This document shows, in pieces, positions 37,902 to 47,017 of a stretch of 64,000 nt of DNA. The translations under genes were made by a program, and so were the position numbers. How positions within the stretch are numbered: the first letter of the stretch is position 1; the number at the start of each line of letters is the position of its first letter. Source of the stretch: Nageia nagi (lineage: Eukaryota; Pinophyta); NCBI GenBank assembly GCA_050084985.1, contig JBITNC010000001.1, positions 69,254,001 to 69,318,000 on the forward strand, given 5' to 3'. The notes below the pieces were generated by a model. It worked only from the letters and a program-made list of their open reading frames with translations. It was not told the origin of the DNA and searched no databases.

Positions 37902-38294
37902 GATTCCTGACTTTGAATATATTTTGATGCTTTTGGAACAAAGAAAATCAAAGCATAATTTAAAGTATACTCAAGAAAAAAAAAAGTAAGAGTAAGAAAA
38001 TATTCCTTGAAAATTTGTCTTATGGTAGTAGCTTCAAAATGTCCCAATGTTTCACCTATATTATGCACCCTCTTTGACTCGGTTGTGACATGATGGACCT
38101 CTCATTATAGGAGCAATCCAAGGAAAAGAATAAGGAACCTAAAAATAACTTAGACAAGAAATCTTTTTGTATGAGATATCTCAAATATAAACATTAACAT
38201 TATGATATGAATAATATGATAAGTGATAAGGATTCAAACCTACCCTTGGTGAATTACCCATCAAGAGGATGAAGAAAAATTATCAATTTATGTT

Positions 38295-38545
38295 GATCAG
38301 CTTGGTTTCCTAAGCCACCATGTTGCCATGGATTTTTGATAAGAATGATCCTTCCTTACAAAGGCATTAGATGATAAGAGTGACCAACTTGATTGACCCA
38401 AGCCACCATGTTTTCATGGATTTTTGATATGGATGACCCTTTCTTACAAAGGCATCAAGTGATAAGAGTGACCAAATTGGTTACCCCAAGTCACCATGTT
38501 TCCATGGATTTTGCTGATAAGAGTATCCCTTCCTAATGAAGGTAG
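38295..38545. repeat. 88-bp tandem repeat, about three copies, next to D's 3' LTR
   Basis: CACCATGTT(G/T)(C/T)CATGGATTTT occurs at 38,316, 38,404 and 38,492, exactly 88 bp apart. The text between also repeats (CTTACAAAGGCAT, GATAAGAGTGACC). It lies between the PMD gene and the 3' LTR. Confidence 0.85.
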
Positions 38546-40203
38546 TCGAATTTTGAGAGTAACAAACAATATTGATAAGCATCATTTTTATAATAATAGA
38601 TATGATATGATAAGCAAATAGATAAGCTTTTTTGAAAACAAGTAGTGTTCCTTTACAAATTGATAAGCATAATGTGAACATCAGTAATGATACAATTGAA
38701 AAATCATCAATTTTAGCAAGTGAGAAGAATGATATAAGGCACATGCAATTGTCAAAAGAGTCATTTTTTGAAAAATTTTAAGAGATAAATAAATGAATAA
38801 CAATTTAAAAGTAGTTGATATGAGTCATGCAATGCAAGAATTTGATATAAAATTAATATTTTTCCATGCTATGTAAGTTGACAAATGCAGCATAAGTAAA
38901 TTTTTGACATTCATTGAGTAAGCATAGGTAAAAGCATAATTTTTATTATCTATTTAGCATTTTCATAAAATTGATAAGAGAAAATGGCACAATTTGAAGT
39001 TGATATTCTAGCAATAGTGCTAAAGTGTAGCAGCTATGTTGGATTAAGAAGACAAGTTTTAAAAAAGAAAGATATAAATAGTTATAAATTACCTCTATGT
39101 TTAGAAAAAGTACTACACAATGTCTTGAAATGCACAATATGCTTCCAATTTTAAATATCATGACCATTTTAATCTGATCAATTTTCCCAGAATAGGGTTT
39201 TGATAGATTTGAGTTAATTTAATGATATTTTCATTCTTTTTATTCCATGTAGGTCATGTTCAGGTTAATGATTTTAATTTTTTTGGAAAAGGGACATGTA
39301 AAGATAGCGGTAATGCTAGGATCCTACTGGTAGCACTCAATTATGGTGAGATTTAGGTGTTGAAAGACTATCTATGATTGGACATGCTAAGCTTTAATGA
39401 TAAAAAGAGATTTTGGGTCATCTGATTAGCAAGTATAGTGATCAATTTGGATGAAAGGGGTTTCAAATAGTTTATTGATAAGATAGATTGTAATCATTTA
39501 CATATTCTTAATTGGTGAATTTAAGCTCTAATCCTCAAGTTGGCAGCTACCTATTTAGGTTATGTGAGGCTATGGGAGTGTAGCTAGCTTAGATAGGATT
39601 GATTATTGCTCATATGGCTTAGTAGATTACATATCAATAGGTTCATAATGCTCTTATTATTCATTCTTCACTTGAGGGGTACCAGGTCCTAAAACTTTTA
39701 TCATATTCTTAGTCTATGCATATATTAGGACATTTTTGGTAGATTGAATTTTCAATTTGGCTAAGTTTTGGTTAAATTTGAAAAATTATTGAAAATTTTA
39801 GGATAAAAATGTTGAGATAGGTTCAAATATACATGGAGAATAAAAAATTTCATTTTTACCATAAAAATATCAAAAAAATCTGATGGGTTTTGCAAATTTA
39901 AAAAAAATAACTTCTGAAATGGGGTGATGACATTGTCTTCCTAGCATCACCACTAGGTTAAATTTTTAAGAAAATTTTAAAATTCAGCTTTTGTATAGAT
40001 TTTTAAGATAGTTTTACACTTAAAATTTTGAAAAATTTACTCAAGTGAAGACATGTTTGTTGAGTAAAATGATTAATTATGCAATTTTATTTTTTATATA
40101 TTTAGTTTTTTTAATTTTTAAGATATTATTATTGATAAATTTTATTTATACATGGATGTAAGATCAAGCCTACCTCATTCACTATGGTCCATGGAGTCCA
40201 TCC

Positions 40204-41430
40204 ATGAACATGAAAATAGAGTTTAAGCTAATGACTATGGAGAGAGCATGGCTAGATGCTTATGGGTTAGGTCACATGAGGGGCATGTCACACATTCCAT
40301 GTGACAAGTATATCTTTACTACTCTGAAGGAGCATTTGTTTGATGAAATCAACACATTCCACCTACTGAAAGGAGATATCACCATTACATTGGTTGATAT
40401 ACATTGCTTGCTATGGGTACCCATGAAGGATACACTGGTTTAGAGGGTGACTCTATCTATAGCTGAGATGGAGGAGCATTTCTATTGGTTGATGGGGTTA
40501 CAAGACTAATAGTAGTAGAAGAAGGGTGTATCCCTTCACGACACCATGTATATGCCCCTAAAGGACATAAACATAGTCCACTAGTTCAAACTCTATGTGA
40601 TAGTTCTTATTAACACTATCCTATGTATAGATAAGAATCATGAGTGCTTTCACACTAGCTGCATACCCATAATATGAGCTATATTCCTCCATGGGGAGAA
40701 ATATGCATGGGCCCCCTATATACTAGCCATGATGTACAGGGATATTTATAGATTTGTATCTATGAAGAAGGGAGGTAGCATAGTGGCACACTCATTCATC
40801 CTACAAGCCTAAGCATATGAGCACATCAAGTTGGCTAATACTTACTTACCTACTACTATATAGGAGGATATGCCCCATTAGTTTCAATGGTAGACTACAT
40901 ACCAAATGAGCATGATACGAGGGGTTGAGCATTGTCGAAGACTACTAGATTTACTAAATGAGGAGGAAATCATCAAGGATCCCTATTTTGACCTAACAAC
41001 ATGGTAGGAGATGTACTATGAACTATTATGGAACATGACCCCTTATCATAATTAGGTTCAGTTTCAGGTAACATAGTTCTATCAGCCTGATAGGATCCTA
41101 TGATAGTTCAACATGATGTAGGATGTGCTAGTTCCTAGGGTATGTCCTACCATGGCTTGCTACTACATATATCAAACCATCCCCTAAGGGATGTTGTTCA
41201 TGCCAACATGGAGTGCATAGTGGGAGATTCCTAAGGATCATGCCCCTAGAGTACCTATGCACTATCATCAACACAATCTAAAGTATCAAAGATGGTAGGA
41301 TACAGTGAGGCCTATGCCACTAGGCCTTAATGATGGGGTAGAGGAGGAAGAAGATTCAATGATAGAGGAGGAGTTCATGGATGTGAAGGAGCTTATGGAT
41401 ACCAACAACCTACTTCCATCATCCTAGAGA
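40204..41430 (+). pseudogene. Plant mobile domain (PMD, MAIN-like) gene, antisense inside element D
   Basis: One plus-strand frame can be followed for about 400 codons, broken almost only by stops. It begins MNMKIEFKLMTMERAWLDAY, then has INTFHLLKGDITITLVDIHC near residue 52, the PMD signature region (THTFHLPxGExTITLxDV in the family). Later come HGEKYAWAPYILAMMYRDIY, TTW, stop, EMYYELLWNMTPY, and near 41,080-41,125 QPDRIL, two stops, FNMM, which matches the PMD element RVLRQFG. An acidic tail (VEEEEDSMIEEEFMD) ends it. PMD proteins occur as host silencing factors (MAIN, MAIL1) and inside transposons. Only one clean 79-codon frame (40,204-40,443) remains; stops stand mostly where Gln, Arg or Trp are expected. 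Confidence 0.65.
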
Positions 41431-41785
41431 TTGGCCCCATCCAATCCATCTACATCAAGAGCTATTGCCACCTTGACCAAGATCTTAGGTATACCATTAA
41501 AACCATAAAAACTCAATAGAAACACAACCTAAAAGGAAACTAATAACTATACTACTCTTGATAGGGCTAGAATAATAAGTAGTAGTACTAAAGGCACAAG
41601 TGGAGAGTCTATAGGTATAGCTGATAGCCAAGGATGAGCACATAGGTGCTCTATGGGGATAGATAGAGACATTGCAATCTCTACCCCATGAGATACATTA
41701 GCAAGAGATGAAGAGATTTTAAGAAATGATCATGTAGAAGGAAAATTAGATCATCCATATGGGTAATGTAATAGTAGTAGTGTTA

Positions 41786-44108
41786 TGTTGGAATTTGAGT
41801 GACACTGAGAGGGGGGGGGGTGAATCAGTGTATATAAAAATAATCAATTTAACCTTCTTAAATAAAGATAGATTAAAAGCCAGAGAAAAATGAGCAAGCA
41901 CACCAGAACATCACACAACACCAGATGTAACGAGGTTCACCAGATTGGTTACATCCCTGAAAATGACTGCTTGGACACCAATCCAAATCTAGCCATTAAA
42001 GAAAGCTTACAGATTCACAGCACCAACTATGAAAGGTAGCACCAACTACCACTTTGAGAATAGCAGCACCTACTGCTTGGATCACCAACTCTAGCTCTCA
42101 AATTCATAGCACCAACTGTGAAGGGTAGCACCAACTACCACTTTAGAAATAGCAGCACCTACTGCTTGGAGCACCAACTCCAGCTATTAAGCACCAACTT
42201 GATACAACATTCTACAAGGAGGAAAGAATACAGTTCTAGAAGACCCTCAATGGTCTAGCTCTAATGCTCATTGTTTGATCTCTGTACACAGCTCCAAAGT
42301 AACATAGTTAAACAATCACTATCCAATCTATATCTTCATTTGCTCACTTCACATGCTCCTGATACTCCCCTCTTCCATGCTATTACTTCCTCTCTCGCAC
42401 TTCTCTACATGCACATCTCATCACACACTCTTGCCACCATAATCACACTTCTCTACTCACCCATTTTTACTTCATCTACAATCCACACTTCACGTACTTT
42501 CCTGCAACCGTTACACATCAAGAAAGCCCCTCACAAAACTATTCCTATCATGACATGTTACCAAAAATAAACTAAAAAGGAATCTTTATTTGTAACTGCT
42601 CCTGCACTAAGAGAGTTCACTATCTGAGACTGCAACTACTGTAACTGATGAACGCTCCTCTTGCTCAAACATAGTTGTTCAAACAAATGTAGCTCTTTCT
42701 CCACTGATTTCAGAGATTTGATAGTATCTGATTATTTCTGATAATTTCAGACTCTTTTCTTCTTCATAATGGTATTTCTGATAATCTTGGACTCTTTTCT
42801 TCTTCATAATGGTATTTCTTATAATTCTAGACTCTTTTCTTCTTCATAATGGTATTTCTGATAATCTTGGACTCTTTATCTCGCTTACCAGATGTTTATT
42901 GTATACATCATGATGTCATCATCTCTGGACTCCAAAAGTAGAGTAAAACACTTCCTGCATGATGTCATCATCTCCAAACTCCAGAAGAGAGTTCCAATGT
43001 ATTTGCATGGCTTTCTGGACTTTTCAACACCTACACCGTGATGTCATCATCTCCAAACTCTAGAAGAGAGTTCCAAGGTATCTTCATGGCCTTTCAAACT
43101 TTTCAACACTAACACCATGATGTCATCATCTCTGAACTCTGATCTTTACCAAAACGTGACTATCTTATCCTCTGTGACATCATCCTTTTAATCCAGAACA
43201 TTTTACTTCCTAGAACATTTACTTTATGGACTCTGGATTTTCAATCTTTCTTTGTTGATCTCATCTCTGCATTTTGAAATGCTTTACTCATCGGCTCTGG
43301 ATATTTGATCACTCTTCGATGACCTCATCATCTCTGGAACCCAGTTCTATTAAAGAATGTGAACATCGTTCTCCCTTGACATCATCTCTTGCTTCTGGAA
43401 TGTTTTACTCACTAGCTCTGGCTATTTAATCACTCTTTGCTGACCTCATCACTTCCAGGATCTGGGCTCATTCAAAAATGTGAACGTTGTTCTCCCCGTG
43501 ACATCATCTTCATATTTCCAGAATGCTCTACTTATGGAATACTTAATTAACTGGTTCTGGCTCCTTAATTTCTCTTTGCTGACCTCACCTTCTTCAGAAC
43601 CCAGGCTTTTCCACAACTCTCACCTTCTCTGAAACCTGGACTTTTCACAACTCTCACCTTCTCTGGAACCCAAACTTTTTAACAACTCTCACCTTCTCCG
43701 AAACCCGAATTTTTCACAACTCTCACCTTCTCCGAAACCCAGACTTTTCAACAACTCTCACCTTCTCCGGAACCTGAATTTTTCACAACTCTCACCTTCT
43801 TTGGAACCCGGACTTTTCAACAACTCTCACCTTCTCCAGAACCTAGACTTTTCAACAACTCTCACCTTCTTCGGAACCTGAATTTTTCCACAACTCTCAC
43901 CTTCTCTAGAACCTGGATTGGAACCCGAACTTTTCAACAACTCTCACCTTTTCCAGAACTCGAATTTTTCCACAACTAAGCTTTATCATTTCATTCTGGA
44001 ACGTCATCACTTCATTCCGGAAGCCTGCTTATCTACTCTAGAAAAACTCATGTGAAGACACAGCCAAAACCACGTGTTGACAACAATGACAATCACACAT
44101 GCTCAACA
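41786..44108 (-). repeat. 3' LTR of element A (left copy)
   Basis: Full-length match to 47,018-49,338. It contains ten ~36-bp units at 43,615-43,974 and seven TGATGTCATC/TGACATCATC boxes between 42,911 and 43,508. A run of ten or more G lies near its left end (about 41,811). The 99-codon frame at 42,271 inside it is not a gene. Confidence 0.95.
43615..43974 (-). repeat. LTR array of ten ~36-bp units, left LTR of A
   Basis: The unit (plus-strand form) is AACTCTCACCTTCTCC, then GGAACC, then a GGACTTTTCAAC-like end. Most differences among units are C/T or G/A within CCGG or CCCGG, for example CCGGAA, CTGGAA, CCAGAA and TCGGAA. Confidence 0.9.
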
Positions 44109-44230
44109 ATCCCCCTTTGGAATTGTTGGCAACACCACTTGATCAGACACCAACATCGGGACTTTTCTCTCCCCCTTTATCAACAATAACAAAGGGCATT
44201 TACAGACTCCCCCTGAGTCCATACATGACA
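44109..44230 (-). other. Polypurine tract and repeated purine blocks at the 3' end of A
   Basis: On the minus strand, CCAAAGGGGGAT (44,109-44,120) directly precedes the 3' LTR and is the likely plus-strand primer. Two more purine blocks, CAAAGGGGGAGAG (about 44,170-44,184) and CAGGGGGAGTC (about 44,206-44,217), lie just upstream. Multiple polypurine blocks before the 3' LTR are a known Sirevirus trait. Confidence 0.7.
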
Positions 44231-44333
44231 TTCTCAGGAAATCAGTAGTATGCGCACAAAAACAAGATACACAGAAGCAATATAGGAAAGAAAAAATAAA
44301 CACTCCCCTTGAGAATGTGACGTCTAGAACTAG

Positions 44334-44792
44334 CTAATGCTTGGGAAGGACAACAACTCCTAGCTTGTTTCGAAGATTTTCGAAGATGTCTTTGGGCAAA
44401 GGCTTTGTAAAGATGTCTGCTACTTGCTCTATGGTTGGAACAAAATCCAACTGTACTTCTCCTTTTTGGCATGAATCACAAGTATCATTTGCTGGTTTGC
44501 TGATACTGGGCATATCTCTTATTGCTCTTTTTGAGCAAATGTTCATCAAGTTTTTAAAACAGATGTGTCCCAATCTCTTATGCCATAGCCAATCATCACT
44601 CTCCTTGCCTAGAAGACATGATCCCTCTAAAATATCTGATAATGTGTATAAATTACCACAGGTTCTTGTCCCAACTGCTACAAGTCTACCACTATTTGCC
44701 CTTCGGATCTCACAGCCATGCTTTTTGAAAATTACATCATGTCCTTTGTCACATATTTGACTGACGCTCAACAAATTATGCTTCAGTCCCAC
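44334..44792 (-). CDS. Fused GAG-pre-integrase / RNase H tail ORF created by deletion
   Basis: The 152-codon frame starts MGLKHNLLSVSQICDKGHDV, runs through the integrase zinc-binding region (H71, H76, then CDSCQKG), and continues without a break as [20 protein letters not shown], the last 43 residues of copia RNase H. Against element B, about 2.45 kb is missing (B positions ~60,494 to ~62,947). The junction lies in the shared motif AAGG(A/G)GAA, so microhomology joining is likely. The frame is kept, but catalytic integrase, RT and the RNase H acidic residues are all gone, so no enzyme is expected. It ends at the normal pol stop (VVLPKH). A C at residue 45 (Y in B) is a point change. Confidence 0.85.
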   Translation of the reverse strand: MGLKHNLLSVSQICDKGHDVIFKKHGCEIRRANSGRLVAVGTRTCGNLYTLSDILEGSCLLGKESDDWLWHKRLGHICFKNLMNICSKRAIRDMPSISKPANDTCDSCQKGEVQLDFVPTIEQVADIFTKPLPKDIFENLRNKLGVVVLPKH

Positions 44793-45131
44793 AACACATA
44801 ATACCTCTTCAGATATGATGTTGTCGTCATTTATTTTGACTGTCCCTTTGCCGATAATCTATGCGCCATCATTGTTTCCAAATCTTACTGACCCACCTTC
44901 ATATTCTTGTAGTTTTTGAAATTTCTTCTTGTCACCTGTCATGTGACTTGAGCATCCGCTGTCTAATATCCATGGTGATGGTTTGTCTTGAGCTTTTAAT
45001 GTTGTTTGAACAATTAAAGATTCTTTATCCTTTTTGAGTTTCTCCTTTTCTTTCCAGACTTATTTTACTTTTGTTTCAGCTTCTTGTTTTTTATTATACT
45101 TTTCTTCTTTCTGTGGATGACTGCTCTGAAG
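44793..45131 (-). pseudogene. Protease region of element A
   Basis: The minus strand keeps the aspartic protease motif DSGCSSHMTG (about 44,980-44,952). A TAG at 44,861-44,859 follows DGA; element B has the same TAG at 60,097-60,099. A second TAG at 45,134-45,132 ends gag where B has CAG. The protease cannot be read through in one frame with gag unless these stops are suppressed. Confidence 0.75.
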
Positions 45132-46739
45132 CTATTTATTCTGTCTTATGGAAGGAAATTGTCTCGATGGAAAGAACCTCATGCCATGATTATGTCTGCA
45201 GAATCGGGCAGTGTGTCCATATTCATGACAGTTGTAACACTCAATAGGATACTCCATTAGTAGGTTGAATGCATTCCTAGTAACAAAGGTTCTTGGACTG
45301 ATATTATACTTCCATTCAAAAATTTTGTGTCCATACGCATTGCATTTGAAACAGTATCCATTGAAGGGATGGATATATCTATTATGTTGCTGAGCACTTC
45401 TTGGTCCTGCATAGGGTCTTCTTTTGGAATGCACTTGAGTGAAGCCGTCATCCTCCAATCCTAAGCTATCTTCCTTCTTCTTGGTTTCTTTTATGTTTTC
45501 CCTTTTTATGTCATTGGAAGATTGTCCTTGTTCATATCCCAGACCAGATTTATCAGAAAACATTCTTTGACTGTTGATGATTTCACTGAGTTTAGTCGAC
45601 CTTCCTTCTAGATATTCAAAAGAGCTAATTTTCTTGGTGACTTCCTCTAGTTGCATACGTAGCCTAGTTATTTCCTCTTCAAGCTTACTGCAATTTTGAA
45701 CTTTCACAAGAAGCTGTTCCTCCAAACTCTCATTTATCCTCTTAGATTCTTCCACTTCTATTTTTAAGGTTTCTATAATATTATTTGTATCATCAAACCT
45801 TTTTGAGAGTTTCTTATTTTTCTTTACTTCTTTATTCAGTTCATTCAATGCTGTTATTAGCTCTTCTTCAAGATCAAACTCAATCTCACAGTCATTTTCT
45901 TCATCTGTCTCTTCCTTTTCATGTTCTTGGGCATTTTGATTATCTTCATTCAGTTTCTCTTCAAATGCCATAAACAATGCTCCATTGTATTCTTTTTCTG
46001 ATTCATTACTGGAATCATCATCAGTGGAGCCTTTATTTCTAGATATGAAGTTCTGTCTATTTGACCTTCTGTTTCGAGCATGAGATTTCATTTTGTGGTT
46101 TTTCTCAAAATATGATTCTTGATCATCTTTATCAATTTTTCTATATGGACATTTTGAAATGAAATGACCAATACCACCACAGTTTAAACATTTAAATGGC
46201 AGCTTGCCTTCATATTTACCTTTTCCCCTTTTTAGCTTTCTAACAAAATTTGCTTCTGCTTCATCAGATTGTTCCTCATCGTCAGAATCTATTTTGGCTT
46301 TGATACTGTTGTTGGCTTTAAACGCTACTTCCTTTTCTGAATGCTTTGCTTTTTCGATCCTCATTTCATAAGTAGTCAGTGATCCATGCATTTCATCCAT
46401 GCTGAAAGTTTTCAAATTTTTTGCTTCTTCAATAGCAGACACCTTTGAATCAAAGCGAGATGTGAGAGATTGCAGTACCTTTTTCATGATGACATGATCT
46501 TCAATTTCTTCCCCAAGACCTCTGATTGCATTAGTAATTTCATTTACTCTCAACATGTATGCTTTGATGGTTTCATCTTCATTCATCTTTAGAACTTCGA
46601 ATTGAGCTCTATAAGTTTGGAGTTTTGCTTCCTTAACTTTATCATCTCCTTCGTGAATGCTCTTCAACTTATTCCATACTTCTTTTGTAGATTTGCATGC
46701 CATAACTTTCACCAGTTCACTGTCCACTAGACCACACAT
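45132..46739 (-). CDS. gag: Gag polyprotein of element A, missing its N-terminus
   Basis: The open 535 residues carry the UBN2-type gag core (about 15-130, with KEVWNKLKSIHE and VLQSLTSRFDSKV). Zinc knuckle 1 is at C184-C187-H192-C197, and an acidic/basic coiled coil runs from about 291 to 372. Knuckle 2 is at C463-C466-H471 with the last Cys changed to Trp476, and knuckle 3 is at C501-C504-H509-C514. A long coiled-coil Gag with several knuckles is typical of Sireviruses. The original start lies farther upstream (ATG at about 46,954): between them are a TAG at 46,888-46,886 and a one-base loss in the AAAAGG(G)GTTAC stretch near 46,820. Methionine 1 here is therefore internal, and whether this frame is translated is unknown. 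Confidence 0.85.
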   Translation of the reverse strand: MCGLVDSELVKVMACKSTKEVWNKLKSIHEGDDKVKEAKLQTYRAQFEVLKMNEDETIKAYMLRVNEITNAIRGLGEEIEDHVIMKKVLQSLTSRFDSKVSAIEEAKNLKTFSMDEMHGSLTTYEMRIEKAKHSEKEVAFKANNSIKAKIDSDDEEQSDEAEANFVRKLKRGKGKYEGKLPFKCLNCGGIGHFISKCPYRKIDKDDQESYFEKNHKMKSHARNRRSNRQNFISRNKGSTDDDSSNESEKEYNGALFMAFEEKLNEDNQNAQEHEKEETDEENDCEIEFDLEEELITALNELNKEVKKNKKLSKRFDDTNNIIETLKIEVEESKRINESLEEQLLVKVQNCSKLEEEITRLRMQLEEVTKKISSFEYLEGRSTKLSEIINSQRMFSDKSGLGYEQGQSSNDIKRENIKETKKKEDSLGLEDDGFTQVHSKRRPYAGPRSAQQHNRYIHPFNGYCFKCNAYGHKIFEWKYNISPRTFVTRNAFNLLMEYPIECYNCHEYGHTARFCRHNHGMRFFPSRQFPSIRQNK

Positions 46740-46954
46740 TAGAGCATTTCTTGCTTTTGTGTCACATTCAAATGCCTTTCTTTCTGTTTCATCTGATGGA
46801 CCTGTAGGGGGAGGAGTGTAACCCTTTTAACAGCATCCCAAGTACCAAAACCCAATGCACTAAGATAAGTCTTCATTTGAATTTTCTAGAAAGCATAATT
46901 GTTTCCATCAAAGAGAGGTGCCTTGTTAGATGAGAAACCTTCTCCGCTTGCCAT
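46740..46954 (-). pseudogene. Broken N-terminal part of A's gag
   Basis: Starting from the ATG near 46,954 the minus strand gives MASGEGFSSNKAPLFDG and then reaches a TAG (46,888-46,886) where the family has Trp. A codon CAA at 46,879-46,877 stands where B has TGA, suggesting an original CGA. A single-base deletion near 46,820 shifts the frame before the open part of gag. Confidence 0.8.
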
Positions 46955-47003
46955 AGTGCCACTACCAGGATCTCCTTAGCTGTTATAGCCTAAGTAGGAA
47001 CTA

Positions 47004-47015
47004 GCTCTGATACCA
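47004..47015 (-). other. Primer-binding site of element A (initiator tRNA-Met)
   Basis: The minus strand reads TGGTATCAGAGC, a perfect match to the usual plant copia site, two bases inside the 5' LTR edge at 47,018. Confidence 0.95.
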
Positions 47016-47017
47016 AT

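Noticed and set aside
42271-42570. 99-codon frame repeated at 47,502 (118 codons) and, in the other element, at 57,140-57,543
   Set aside because: These lie inside the LTRs, antisense to the elements, and are low-complexity Ser/Leu/His-rich text. Their conservation is explained by LTR homology.
43615-43974. Regular repeats of ~36 bp as a possible CRISPR array
   Set aside because: The units are head-to-tail tandem copies without unique spacers, lie in a plant LTR, and have no cas genes nearby. The 88-bp and 14-bp arrays are rejected for the same reason.
44341-44760. 139-codon plus-strand frame in element A
   Set aside because: It is the exact antisense shadow of the fused pre-integrase/RNase H frame.
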